Part shown: piece after piece, positions 19,590-28,559 of the stretch | Layout of the letters: each line of letters starts with the position of its first letter | How positions within the stretch are numbered: position 1 is the first letter of the stretch | NCBI RefSeq assembly: GCF_014199265.1 | Contig: NZ_JACIJG010000010.1 | Coordinates: 62,001 to 126,000 of the forward strand | DNA length: 64,000 nucleotides | Reading direction: 5' to 3' | Origin: Brucella daejeonensis | GTDB taxonomy: Bacteria; Pseudomonadota; Alphaproteobacteria; Rhizobiales; Rhizobiaceae | The notes under the pieces: model-generated | Databases searched by the model: none | The model's input: only the letters and a program-made list of their open reading frames with translations | Told to the model about the DNA's origin: nothing | Position numbers and translations under genes: made by a program

Positions 19590-20780
19590 TCAATGCTCGT
19601 GGTCGGCATAGCGGGCCAGGCCTGAGAAGACCAGCACGACCAGCAGCAACGCCGGCAAGGCAATGAACACCACGCCGAACCCGCTATGCTTGGCCACAAA
19701 ACCGATCACCGACGGCGCAACCAGCATACCGGAATAGCCGAGCGTCGTCGCAACCGACAGCCCCACGCTGGGATTGACGCCCGGCATATTGCCCGCCATC
19801 GAAAAGGCTATCGGCACCATGTTGGAAATGCCGATGCCGCAAATCGCAAAGCCGACCAGCGAAATATAGGGACTGGTCGAGAAACCGACCGTCAGCATAC
19901 CGATAATGGCGATGACGGTGCATAGCCGCAGCGTCTTCACCGCGCCATAACGGTCGCGCACCAGATCGCCCGCAAAGCGCATTGCCGCCATGGAAAAGGA
20001 AAAGGCGGCAAAGCCGAACCCGGCCAGAGTGACCGAAGCGCCCAGATCCTGCTGCATGTGATAGGCGCCCCAGTCGAGGATTGCGCCCTCCGGCACCATG
20101 GAAAACAGCGCCATCACCCCCACGAGCCAGGGCAGCGGATTGCGCGGCAATACGAGTTTCGGCCTTTCGCCGCTCGCATGATGGGCATTGTCGGGAATGA
20201 TCGACGGCCACGCGACCGCGATCATCACGGCAGAAGCAATCGTCGTGACCAGCGCATGAACCAGCGATCCGAACTGGGCGATGAGAAAGCCACCCGTGGC
20301 GGCGCCTATCAGGCCGCCGAGGCTCCAGAATGCATGGCAGGACGACATGATCGCCCGGCGCATGGATTTCTCGACGGCGACGGCATTGGCGTTCATCGAT
20401 ACGTCCATCGCGGCCATTGTGCCGCCGAAATAGAACATCACGATCACCGCCGTGATCACATTGGGCGCCAGCGAAACCACGAACAGGGCCGGAATGAAGG
20501 CCAGTGCGAAGAAACGCACGACTGCCCCGGAACCGCGATGCGCGGAAAGGGCGCCCGCAACCGGCATCATGGTGAGCGAACCAAGCCCGAAGACGAGGAT
20601 CATCAGCCCCATACCGGCACTGTCGAGGCCCAGCCGTGCGGCAAATTCGGGAATTTTCGGTGCCCAGCCGCCAAAAATATAACCGTTCGCCAGAAAGAGG
20701 AGCGCCACCGCGATTCTCTCCCTGGTCACAAATGGCGCGCTCGCGGGCGCAACGTCTTCCCGTCCGGAAACCTGTTCCAT
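19590..20780 (-). CDS. MFS transporter
   Basis: A 396-residue protein with about twelve hydrophobic segments and the GYIFGGWAPKIPEFAARLGL start seen in MFS members related to sugar or drug carriers. The conserved loop RDRYGAVKTLR lies in the second half. ATG 20780 is used (GAGG six bases upstream). The frame also extends to a GTG at 20810, overlapping the regulator gene. It starts seven bases after the DeoR stop, so both are one operon and the substrate is probably a carbohydrate or polyol sensed by that regulator. The substrate cannot be named from sequence. Confidence 0.85.
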   Translation of the reverse strand: MEQVSGREDVAPASAPFVTRERIAVALLFLANGYIFGGWAPKIPEFAARLGLDSAGMGLMILVFGLGSLTMMPVAGALSAHRGSGAVVRFFALAFIPALFVVSLAPNVITAVIVMFYFGGTMAAMDVSMNANAVAVEKSMRRAIMSSCHAFWSLGGLIGAATGGFLIAQFGSLVHALVTTIASAVMIAVAWPSIIPDNAHHASGERPKLVLPRNPLPWLVGVMALFSMVPEGAILDWGAYHMQQDLGASVTLAGFGFAAFSFSMAAMRFAGDLVRDRYGAVKTLRLCTVIAIIGMLTVGFSTSPYISLVGFAICGIGISNMVPIAFSMAGNMPGVNPSVGLSVATTLGYSGMLVAPSVIGFVAKHSGFGVVFIALPALLLVVLVFSGLARYADHEH

Positions 20781-20787
20781 GATTGCC

Positions 20788-21573
20788 TCAATCGCGGCCT
20801 GCCGCCGCACGCACGATTTTCATACCCGACGCCGCATAAGGCGCAAGCGCTGCTTCATCCGCATCGTCTTCGACAGCCATGACGCTGACATCTTCCAGCG
20901 GCACCACATCGTGCGCCGCCACTGTGTCGAGCTTGTCGCTCGTAATGGCGAGAACGACCGACCGGCTGCGTCCCGCTATCACCCGCTTGAACTCCGCATC
21001 GTCCAGATAAAGCGCGGTGACGCCGATTTCCGCTGCAATGCCGCAGGCGCCAAGAATGCAGAGATCGGGATGCAGCATTTCCGCATCGCGCAGGGCGCGC
21101 GCGCCGACCGCCGCGCTCACCCGCCTGTCGATCGGGCCGCCGATAACGATCAGCTCGATCTGCTGCGAGCCCATCACGATGGCCGCGATGGAAGGCGTGT
21201 TGGTGACGACGGTGATCGTATCGCCACGCTCGACCAAAAGCCGCGCCAGCGCCGTATTGACCGAGGACGAGTCGAGAAAGACGGTCATGCCCGATTCGAT
21301 CAGACCGTGCAGAACGGCTGCGAGCGCTGCTTTCGCCTCAGGCCTTTCGACGTCGCGCTCGGCAAGCGAAACCGGCTCCGGCACGGCACGCAAGGCGCCG
21401 CCATAGACGCGCTTGCAAAGGCCCGCCGCCGCCAGATCGCGCAGGTCGCGCCTTATCGTATCCTCCGATACACCGAAACTTTCCGCAAGTTCCGCCGCCA
21501 GCACACGACCCGACTGCTCCAGCAGTTGCTGGATACGCGCCTGTCTTTCGTGAAGCAGAAGCTCCATCGCCAC
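20788..21573 (-). CDS. DeoR/GlpR family transcriptional regulator
   Basis: A DNA-binding HTH lies at residues 8-60 (RQARIQQLLEQSGRVLAAELAESFGVSEDTIRRDLRDLAAAG). A DeoR sensor domain follows with SVNTALARLL, TVVTNTPSIA, GGPIDRRVSAAVG and SDKLDTV, typical of repressors that bind phosphorylated sugars. Candidate starts are ATG 21588, GTG 21573 and ATG 21567. GTG 21573 is used because AAGGA sits six bases upstream, whereas ATG 21588 lies inside a run of ATGCAT boxes with no ribosome site. The gene is the first of an operon with the MFS transporter, and the boxes imply autoregulation. The effector is unknown. Confidence 0.87.
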   Translation of the reverse strand: MAMELLLHERQARIQQLLEQSGRVLAAELAESFGVSEDTIRRDLRDLAAAGLCKRVYGGALRAVPEPVSLAERDVERPEAKAALAAVLHGLIESGMTVFLDSSSVNTALARLLVERGDTITVVTNTPSIAAIVMGSQQIELIVIGGPIDRRVSAAVGARALRDAEMLHPDLCILGACGIAAEIGVTALYLDDAEFKRVIAGRSRSVVLAITSDKLDTVAAHDVVPLEDVSVMAVEDDADEAALAPYAASGMKIVRAAAGRD

Positions 21574-21585
21574 TTTGATTCCTTT

Positions 21586-21623
21586 CATGCATAATCATGC
21601 ATAAATCAGCACAAACATGCATA
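21586..21623. promoter_or_regulatory. Putative operator: three phased ATGCAT boxes upstream of the DeoR gene
   Basis: ATGCAT occurs at 21587, 21597 and 21617. The spacings are exactly 10 and 20 bases, so all boxes face the same side of the helix. Each is a palindrome in a CATGCATAA or CATGCATAG context. Their position over the 5' end of the regulator gene suggests binding by its own product. Confidence 0.6.
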
Positions 21624-21741
21624 GCAGATTTTAGAGATGCCGCAAGCATAAAGAAAATGCCGCGCCTTTTGACGGACGCGGCATTGCAAGCGCGATGGTT
21701 CCATGGATATGGCGGTGTCCAATTGACCCGCCGCTACGCAT

Positions 21742-21774
21742 CCCCTCATCCTGAACTTGTCGAAGGACGAGGGG
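21742..21774. repeat. Small palindrome of the widespread TTCGACAAG type
   Basis: CCCCTCATCCT and AGGACGAGGGG flank GAACTTGTCGA. This palindrome type recurs in many alphaproteobacterial genomes between genes. It lies just past the pyruvate carboxylase stop. Confidence 0.65.
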
Positions 21775-21821
21775 AAAGGGGGCGTAAAACCTGAAACCCC
21801 CAGCTTCGGTTGGACCGAAAG

Positions 21822-24800
21822 CTATTCGGAGTAAACGACCAGCAGGTCTTTCGCGTCGATCTGCTCACCGGGGCGCACCAGCACTTCGGCAATGACACCG
21901 TCGCGCTCGGCATGGATGGCCGTTTCCATTTTCATCGCCTCGATGGACAAGAGCACATCGCCTTGGGCAACCTTCTGCTCTGCAGCAACCGCGACGGTCG
22001 AAATGACTCCCGGCATCGGCGCGCCGACATGGGCGTCATTGCCCGGTTCCGCCTTGCGGCGCACACCGCCGGAAGCACCCTTGGCGCGGTTCGGCACCTT
22101 GATGCGGCGCGGCTGGCCGTTCAGCTCGAAGAACACCGTCACCATGCCTTTTTCGTCGGTCTCGCTGATCGCCTGATTGACGATCACCAGCGTCTTGCCG
22201 CGTTCCAGATCGACAAAGATTTCTTCCTCCGGCTTGAGGCCGTAGAAATAAACCGGCGTCGGCAGAACGCTTGTCGGACCGTAAGTCTCATGCGCGGTGG
22301 CATAGTCGGTGAACACTTTCGGATACATCAGCGCCGAGGCGAATTCCTGGTCGGAAATCTTGCGGCCCACCGTTTCCTCTGCACCTTTACGTTCCGCGTC
22401 CAGATCGGCCGGAGCCAGCAGAGAACCCGGACGCACGGTGAACGGCTTTTCGCCCTTCAGCACCTTTTTCTGAAGCGCCTGCGGCCAGCCCGATGGCGGC
22501 TGCCCGAGATCGCCGCGCATCATCGACACGACCGAATCCGGGAAGGCGATGTCCTTGTCCGGGTTTTCGACATCGGCCACCGTCAGGTCCTGGCTGACCA
22601 TCATCAGCGCCATGTCGCCCACCACCTTGGAAGACGGCGTGACCTTCACGATATCGCCGAACATGCGGTTCACATCGGCATAGGCCTGCGCCACTTCATG
22701 CCACCGGGTTTCAAGACCGAGCGAACGCGCCTGTTCCTTCAGATTGGTGAACTGACCGCCCGGCATTTCATGCAGATAGACTTCCGAGGCCGGTCCCTTG
22801 AGATCGCTTTCGAAGGCGGCATACTGATTGCGCACCGCCTCCCAATAAAAGGAGATATGGCGGATCGAATCCGGGTCGAGGCCGGGATCGCGTTCCGAAC
22901 CGTGCAATGCTTCCACGATGGAGCCGAGACACGGCTGCGATGTGTTGCCCGAAAGCGCATCCATCGCCGCATCGACCACATCCACACCGGCATCGACCGC
23001 CGCCAGCACAGTAGCCGCCGCAATGCCCGACGTGTCGTGGGTGTGGAAGTGGATCGGCAAGTCGGTTTCTTCGCGCAGCGCCTTGAACAGGACACGCGCC
23101 GCAGCAGGCTTCAGCAGACCGGCCATGTCCTTGACGGCGATGATATGCGCGCCTGCCTTCTCGACCTCCTTCGCCAGATCGACGTAATAGTTGAGGTCGT
23201 ATTTGGCGCGGTCGGGATTGAGAATATCGCCGGTATAGCAGATGGCCGCTTCGCAGAGTTTTCCCTCCTCCAGCACCGCATCCATCGACACGCGCATGTT
23301 CTCGACCCAGTTGAGACTGTCGAACACGCGGAACAGATCGATGCCGCCGCGCGCTGCCTCACGCACGAATTGCTGCACCACATTGTCGGGATAGGACTTG
23401 TAGCCGACGCCATTCGCGCCGCGCAAAAGCATCTGCAACAAAAGATTTGGCGCACCCTCGCGTACGAGCGCCAGACGCTCCCACGGGTCTTCCGTCAGAA
23501 AGCGCATGGAGACATCGAAAGTCGCCCCGCCCCAGCATTCCAGCGAGAACAGGTTCGGCAGCGCCTGCGCATACGACTGGGCGATGCGGGCAATGTCGTA
23601 AGTGCGGACACGGGTGGCAAGCAGTGACTGATGACCGTCGCGCATGGTCGTATCGGTGATGAGCGCACGTTTTTCGTTACGCACCCATTCGCCGAACTTT
23701 TTCGGCCCAAGCTTATCGAGAAGCTGCTTGGTGCCGTCCGCCACCGGCCTGTCGCCGAACCAGGGTACATGCGGTTTCGCCGCATCCTGCGCCGGCCTGG
23801 CGCGGCCCTTGGTCTCGGGATGGCCGTTGACGGTCACATCGGCAATATAGGTCAGAAGCTTGGTGGCGCGATCCTGCCGCTTGACCTGCTCGAACAGTTC
23901 CGGCGTCGTGTCGATGAAACGGGTCGTATAATCGTTCGACTGGAATTTCGGATGATTGATGATCGCTTCCAGAAAGGTCAGGTTCGTCGCCACGCCGCGA
24001 ATGCGGAACTCGCGCAAGGCGCGATCCATGCGGCGGATTGCTTCCATCGGCGTCGCCCCGGATGCCGTCACCTTGACCAGAAGCGGGTCGTAATAGCGGG
24101 TGATGAAAGCGCCCGAATAGGCCGTGCCGCCATCGAGGCGAATGCCGAAACCGGACGCCGAGCGATAGGCCTGAATGCGCCCGTAATCGGGGATGAAGTT
24201 CTGCTCCGGGTCTTCCGTGGTAATGCGGCACTGAAGCGCATGACCATTGAGGTGAATATCGTCTTGACGCGGCACGCCCGATTCCGGCGTACCGATGGCC
24301 GCACCTTCGAGAATATGGATCTGCGCCTTGACGATATCGATGCCGGTCACTTCTTCCGTGACCGTATGCTCGACCTGAATGCGCGGATTGACTTCGATGA
24401 AATAGAACTTGCCCGTATCGGCATCCATCAGGAACTCGACCGTGCCCGCGCCGATATAGTCAGTCGCGTGTGCAATCTTCAGGCCATGGCCTGCAAGTTC
24501 CCGCCGCTGTTCATCGTTCAGATACGGCGCGGGCGCGCGCTCAACCACCTTCTGGTTACGGCGCTGAATCGAGCAATCGCGCTCGAAGAGATGCACGGCA
24601 TTGCCATGGGTATCACCCAATATCTGCACTTCGACATGGCGGGCGCGCTCAACCAGCTTTTCCAGATAGACTTCATCCTTGCCGAACGCGGCCTTGGCCT
24701 CACGCTTTGCCTCTGTCACCTCACGCGCCAGATCCGCCTCGGCGCGGATGGCGCGCATGCCGCGACCGCCGCCGCCCCAGCTCGCCTTGAGCATCAGCGG

Positions 24801-25298
24801 GTAGCCGATTTCGGCGGCGAGCTTCTTCACCTCTTCCATATCGTCGGGCAGCGGATCGGTGGCTGGCACCACCGGCACACCGATCTCGATGGCGAGATTG
24901 CGCGCGGCCACCTTGTTGCCGAGGCGGCGCATGGTTTCCGGCTTCGGACCGATAAAGACGATGCCATTTTCGGCGCAGGCTTCGGCAAATTCCGGGCTTT
25001 CCGACAAAAGCCCGTAGCCCGGATGGATCGCATCGGCGCCCGAAAGCTTGGCCACGCGAATAATCTCGTCGATGGAGAGATAGCTTTCGATCGGCCCCAG
25101 ATCGCGCGCCAGATGCGGGCCGCGCCCGACCTGATAGCTCTCATCAGCCTTGAAGCGATGCATGGAAAGCTTGTCTTCCTCGGCCCATATGGCCACCGTT
25201 TTGAGCCCCAGCTCATTGGCGGCGCGGAATACGCGGATTGCGATTTCGGATCGGTTGGCGACCAGAATTTTCCTGATGGGCTTTCGGGCGAAAGACAA
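21822..25298 (-). CDS. pyc: Pyruvate carboxylase
   Basis: This biotin enzyme carboxylates pyruvate to oxaloacetate and refills the TCA cycle. All domains of the single-chain form are present in 1158 residues: a biotin carboxylase with GGGGRGMR and EVNPRIQVEHTVTE, a carboxyltransferase barrel opening with DTTMRDGHQSLLATRVRT, VKDMAGLLKP, HFHTHDTSG with metal-binding histidines, and a C-terminal biotinyl domain with the carrier Lys1123 in EAMKMET. ATG 25298 gives MSFARKPIRKILVANRSEIA. It lies downstream of the livK genes but is separated by their terminator, so it is probably independent. In Brucella-type organisms it supports growth on lactate and pyruvate. Confidence 0.97.
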   Translation of the reverse strand: MSFARKPIRKILVANRSEIAIRVFRAANELGLKTVAIWAEEDKLSMHRFKADESYQVGRGPHLARDLGPIESYLSIDEIIRVAKLSGADAIHPGYGLLSESPEFAEACAENGIVFIGPKPETMRRLGNKVAARNLAIEIGVPVVPATDPLPDDMEEVKKLAAEIGYPLMLKASWGGGGRGMRAIRAEADLAREVTEAKREAKAAFGKDEVYLEKLVERARHVEVQILGDTHGNAVHLFERDCSIQRRNQKVVERAPAPYLNDEQRRELAGHGLKIAHATDYIGAGTVEFLMDADTGKFYFIEVNPRIQVEHTVTEEVTGIDIVKAQIHILEGAAIGTPESGVPRQDDIHLNGHALQCRITTEDPEQNFIPDYGRIQAYRSASGFGIRLDGGTAYSGAFITRYYDPLLVKVTASGATPMEAIRRMDRALREFRIRGVATNLTFLEAIINHPKFQSNDYTTRFIDTTPELFEQVKRQDRATKLLTYIADVTVNGHPETKGRARPAQDAAKPHVPWFGDRPVADGTKQLLDKLGPKKFGEWVRNEKRALITDTTMRDGHQSLLATRVRTYDIARIAQSYAQALPNLFSLECWGGATFDVSMRFLTEDPWERLALVREGAPNLLLQMLLRGANGVGYKSYPDNVVQQFVREAARGGIDLFRVFDSLNWVENMRVSMDAVLEEGKLCEAAICYTGDILNPDRAKYDLNYYVDLAKEVEKAGAHIIAVKDMAGLLKPAAARVLFKALREETDLPIHFHTHDTSGIAAATVLAAVDAGVDVVDAAMDALSGNTSQPCLGSIVEALHGSERDPGLDPDSIRHISFYWEAVRNQYAAFESDLKGPASEVYLHEMPGGQFTNLKEQARSLGLETRWHEVAQAYADVNRMFGDIVKVTPSSKVVGDMALMMVSQDLTVADVENPDKDIAFPDSVVSMMRGDLGQPPSGWPQALQKKVLKGEKPFTVRPGSLLAPADLDAERKGAEETVGRKISDQEFASALMYPKVFTDYATAHETYGPTSVLPTPVYFYGLKPEEEIFVDLERGKTLVIVNQAISETDEKGMVTVFFELNGQPRRIKVPNRAKGASGGVRRKAEPGNDAHVGAPMPGVISTVAVAAEQKVAQGDVLLSIEAMKMETAIHAERDGVIAEVLVRPGEQIDAKDLLVVYSE

Positions 25299-25384
25299 GG
25301 CAGACCTCCCTAACTGCTATGACAAAGGCAGCTTTGCTTACATGGCAATAAACCCAAGCGCAAACAAACTGTGCAATCGGAAGA

Positions 25385-25418
25385 TAAAAATGGAACGCCC
25401 GGCTAAACGCCGGGCATT
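25385..25418 (-). terminator. Terminator of the first livK gene
   Basis: On the minus strand GCCCGGC pairs with GCCGGGC around a five-base loop, followed by CCATTTTTA. It lies about 45 bases past the stop at 25462. Confidence 0.85.
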
Positions 25419-25461
25419 CTGATGCATTTTAAGGCAATTTTTGCTAATATATCAGGCAGGC

Positions 25462-26577
25462 TTACTTCTGGAAGTAATTGTACTTGCCGTCCTCGCCCTT
25501 GCGCCATTCGAACATGACATAGGGCGACAGGCTCGGATCGCCCTTCTCATCGAAGGAAATATCGCCAAGTACTGTCTTGAACGGGCCTTTCTGCTTCATG
25601 GCGGAGGCAACTTCCTGCGGGTCGTTGCTGCCTGCGGCATTGGCCGCGTTCACCAGCGACTGCACACCGGCATAGGCGTAGAACGTATAGGCCTCCGGCT
25701 CAAAACCCTTGTCGCGGAAGGACTTGATCAGTTCCGCATTCGACTGGTCGTCGCGCGGATCGGGACCGAACGTGTTCATGACACCGGCCACGGCGTCGCC
25801 AGCGATCGAGGCAAGTTCGTTCGACACGATGCCGTCGCCCGAAATGAACTGCGCCTTGAGGTCCTGATCGGCCATCTGCCGGATCAAGAGGCCCGCTTCC
25901 GGGTGCATACCGCCCCAGTAAACGGCGGTGATGCCCGCGGCTTTCATCTTGGAGATAAGCGCGGAGAAATCCTTGTCGCCCTGGTTCACACCCTCATAAA
26001 GCGTTTCCTTCAGGCCGTTCTCGTTGAGCGACTTCCGGGTTTCGTCGGCCAGCCCCTGACCGTAAGGCATCTTGTCATGCAGGATGGCGACCTTGCCGTC
26101 CTTGTAATTGTCGGCCATGTACTTGCCCGCGACGATGCCCTGCTTGTCGTCGCGACGGCAGGTGCGGAAAGTGTTCCACAATTCACGCTCGGTAAAGGTC
26201 GGGTTGGTCGTGCCCGGCGCGATCATCAATACGCCGTTTTCAGCATAGATGTCCGAGGTCGGAATGCTGACGCCGGAATTGAAATGACCGATCACGAACT
26301 GAACGCCGTCGCCGACGAATTTGTTGGCAACAGAAATGCCCTGCTTCGGATCGGCGGCGTCATCGCCATAAACGATGGCGATCTGTTCGCCGTTCATGCC
26401 GCCCTTGGCATTGGCTTCCGCGACCGCCGCTTCGACACCACGCTTGATCTGCTCGCCGAAAGCCGCCTGGCTGCCGGTCAGCGGCGCGCCGACGCCAAGC
26501 TGGATATCGGCAAGAGCCGTGCCGCCAAACGCAACCAGTGCGGAAAGGCACACGCCGCAGAACAAGGATGTCTTCAT
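25462..26577 (-). CDS. livK: Branched-chain amino acid ABC transporter substrate-binding protein (LivK-like, copy 1)
   Basis: A periplasmic type I binding protein of 371 residues. A signal peptide ([23 protein letters not shown]) precedes the mature [12 protein letters not shown]. The family features [43 protein letters not shown] and [17 protein letters not shown] are present. ATG 26577 follows a GGGAGTGA ribosome site, so the longer frame to 26697 is rejected. The paralogue at 27235 has the same length and similar sequence throughout (about two thirds identical by eye), so this is a tandem duplication. It likely feeds the LivHMGF importer, perhaps with a different preference. It has its own terminator and leader. 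Confidence 0.9.
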   Translation of the reverse strand: MKTSLFCGVCLSALVAFGGTALADIQLGVGAPLTGSQAAFGEQIKRGVEAAVAEANAKGGMNGEQIAIVYGDDAADPKQGISVANKFVGDGVQFVIGHFNSGVSIPTSDIYAENGVLMIAPGTTNPTFTERELWNTFRTCRRDDKQGIVAGKYMADNYKDGKVAILHDKMPYGQGLADETRKSLNENGLKETLYEGVNQGDKDFSALISKMKAAGITAVYWGGMHPEAGLLIRQMADQDLKAQFISGDGIVSNELASIAGDAVAGVMNTFGPDPRDDQSNAELIKSFRDKGFEPEAYTFYAYAGVQSLVNAANAAGSNDPQEVASAMKQKGPFKTVLGDISFDEKGDPSLSPYVMFEWRKGEDGKYNYFQK

Positions 26578-27014
26578 TTCGGTCACTCCCATTTTACCCG
26601 GAACGTCGCGCGTCAAAATGGACGCATAGCGAACGTTCCAACCCGGAGCGCGTCCCCAAAACCATGAGATGATTTTCGCATAAGACGCGCGGTTCATAAC
26701 AAAAGGCCGGAGCGGTTCTCCCGACCGTGGCCGTCGGAACCGCTACGCATTTTCAAGACCGTGAGCGGTCGGGTCGAAACCGCCGCACACGGGCTTCATC
26801 TGCATTCGAAGAGGAGATCGTTTCGGTTCCCGGAACACAATTCGAGATTTGACGGTGCCCCACGCTGAAACCGGTCCTCCCACCGGAACGCAAACCGAGG
26901 ATAGAGAATCACCCTATATCCAGCGGATAAAATAGATACAATCACGTCCTATTGCGAAGTAAAGTAAGGACTTCGGCTACATTCTGCTCTTTGCGCATGA
27001 CTTTATGCTTCGGA

Positions 27015-27088
27015 CTAGTGGATTGAATTTGACGTTTGAAACAGCATCTCGTTCAGTCGGGAATCAAACGTCAAATTCAATCCTCTAG
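27015..27088. repeat. CTAG-bounded inverted repeat, 25-bp arms
   Basis: Left arm 27015-27039 and right arm 27064-27088 are complementary at 24 of 25 positions and flank 24 bases. Both outer ends are CTAG. The core is GGATTGAATTTGACGTTTGA. It resembles dispersed palindromes that I recall from Brucella and other Rhizobiales, and it could be a small non-autonomous mobile element. Confidence 0.7.
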
Positions 27089-27103
27089 ATAGATAAGTTA
27101 CGA

Positions 27104-27173
27104 GTGGTCCTTTCGATTCCGACATTTGCACGGCGCCTGTATCAGAGGGATGCAAATGCCGGAATCAGACCAC
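27104..27173. repeat. Long imperfect hairpin upstream of the livK terminator
   Basis: GTGGTCCTTTCGATTCCGAC and ATTTGCA at 27104-27130 pair with TGCAAATGCCGGAATCAGAC at 27151-27173 with a few bulges around a 20-base loop. Confidence 0.6.
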
Positions 27174-27185
27174 CAGCCCAAAGAA

Positions 27186-27213
27186 AAATGCCCGGCGTGA
27201 AGCCGGGCATTTC
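27186..27213 (-). terminator. Terminator of the second livK gene
   Basis: AAATGCCCGGC pairs with GCCGGGCATTT across GTGAA; the minus-strand transcript continues into TTTTTCTTT. It lies about 22 bases past the stop. Confidence 0.88.
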
Positions 27214-27234
27214 AATCGGATCAAGGACAGGAAA

Positions 27235-28353
27235 TTACTTCTGCTGAACGTAGGTGTACTTTCCGTCAGCGCCCTTTTCCCACTTGTACATGACGTAACC
27301 CGGAAGCTTCGGATCACCCTTTTCGTCGTAGGACAGGTCACCGAGCACGGTCTTGAAGGGACCCTTTTCCTTGAGCGCCTTGGCAACTTCCTGCGGATCG
27401 TTGCTGCCAGCGGCCTTGGCGGCCTGCGCCAGCGACTGAACGGCCGCATAGGAATACATCGTGTAGGCTTCCGGCTCGAAGCCGGCATCGCGGAACTTCT
27501 TCACCAGATCGGCATTGGCCGGATTGTTGCGCGGATCGGGACCGAAGGTGTTCAGCGTGCCTTCGACAGCTGGACCGGCAATGGAGGCCAGTTCGTTCGA
27601 GACGATACCGTCGCCCGAAATGAACTGGACCTTCAGGCCCTGATCGGCAAGCTGACGGATGATAAGGCCAGCTTCCGCGTGCAGGCCGCCCCAGTAGAGA
27701 ACGTTCACGCCAGCCTGCTTGAGCTTGGCGATCAGAGCGGAGAAGTCCTTTTCGCCGACATTCACGCCTTCATAAACGGCTTCCTTGGCGCCAAGCTCGT
27801 TGAGCTTCTTCTTGGTTTCGTCGGCAAGACCCTGACCGTAAGGGGTCTTGTCGTGAATGACGGCAACCTTGGCATCCTTGAAGTTGTCGAAAATATACTG
27901 ACCGGCCACGATACCCTGCTGGTCGTCACGACCGCAGGTGCGGAAGGTATTCCACAGCTCGCGCTCGGTATAGACCGGATTGGTGGCCGCCGGCGAGATT
28001 TCGAGAATGCCGTTTTCCGCATAGACTTCGGAAGCCGGGATCGCAACGCCGGAGTTGAAGTGACCGATGACGAATTTCACGCCATCGGCGGCAAACTTGT
28101 TGGCAACGGAAATGCCCTGTTTCGGATCCGAAACGTCATCGCCGAGCGTGATCGAAATCTTTTCGCCGTTGATGCCGCCCGCATCGTTGACTTCCTTGAT
28201 CGCGGCTTCCGCGCCCTTCTGGATCTGCGCGCCGTAAACGGCGTTCGGACCGGTCAGAGGTGCGCCGATACCCAGAATGACGTCAGCCCAGGCCGAGCCC
28301 CCGAAAGCCAGCACTGCGGCAAGTGCAACGCCTGAGAAAAGCGATTTCTTCAT
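27235..28353 (-). CDS. livK: Branched-chain amino acid ABC transporter substrate-binding protein (LivK-like, copy 2)
   Basis: A 372-residue periplasmic binding protein. Its signal peptide [23 protein letters not shown] is followed by [12 protein letters not shown]. It shares [45 protein letters not shown] and [17 protein letters not shown] with copy 1. ATG 28353 follows GGGAG. It is the copy closer to livHMGF, separated by about 200 bases with a probable terminator. Binding proteins are needed in excess over the membrane complex, and a separate promoter would allow that. The ligand is probably Leu/Ile/Val or another small amino acid, but sequence alone cannot decide. Confidence 0.9.
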   Translation of the reverse strand: MKKSLFSGVALAAVLAFGGSAWADVILGIGAPLTGPNAVYGAQIQKGAEAAIKEVNDAGGINGEKISITLGDDVSDPKQGISVANKFAADGVKFVIGHFNSGVAIPASEVYAENGILEISPAATNPVYTERELWNTFRTCGRDDQQGIVAGQYIFDNFKDAKVAVIHDKTPYGQGLADETKKKLNELGAKEAVYEGVNVGEKDFSALIAKLKQAGVNVLYWGGLHAEAGLIIRQLADQGLKVQFISGDGIVSNELASIAGPAVEGTLNTFGPDPRNNPANADLVKKFRDAGFEPEAYTMYSYAAVQSLAQAAKAAGSNDPQEVAKALKEKGPFKTVLGDLSYDEKGDPKLPGYVMYKWEKGADGKYTYVQQK

Positions 28354-28470
28354 TATTGGAACTCCCATCATTGTATTTACCCCGAAACGATGTTTTGCAT
28401 CGCCTTATTTCTTGCTGATTACTCAGCAATATCTACGTTGAATCCTGTTACTGTCAACGCGATCCTTTTA

Positions 28471-28524
28471 AGCATCTGAATCAAAAGCGACCGGCCGGAA
28501 TGGCGACTTTTGGAACAGGCACTC
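28471..28524. repeat. Bru-RS-like element, outer arms only
   Basis: CATCTGAATCAAAAGCGACC and GGCGACTTTTGGAACAGGCA are the two outer arms of the long palindrome family joined with almost nothing between them, so the central part has been lost. Confidence 0.65.
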
Positions 28525-28526
28525 GG

Positions 28527-28555
28527 AAAGCCCCGCCGCAAGCCGGCGGAGCTTT
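28527..28555 (-). terminator. Probable terminator of the livHMGF operon
   Basis: AAAGCCCCGCCG and CGGCGGAGCTTT form a stem with one mismatch just past the stop at 28560. The following U-tract on the minus strand is short (TTTCC). Confidence 0.6.
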
Positions 28556-28559
28556 GAAA

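Larger units (their letters stand above)
26578..27234. other. Intergenic region between the two livK genes
   Basis: No gene was found in these 657 bases. The side next to 26577 must hold the promoter of livK copy 1. A CTAG-bounded 25-bp inverted repeat (27015-27088), a second long hairpin (27104-27173) and the livK copy 2 terminator (27186-27213) follow in sequence. Confidence 0.6.

Noticed and set aside
21810-25313. Two long open frames antisense to pyruvate carboxylase
   Set aside because: They are explained by the codon bias of pyc and have no recognisable domains.
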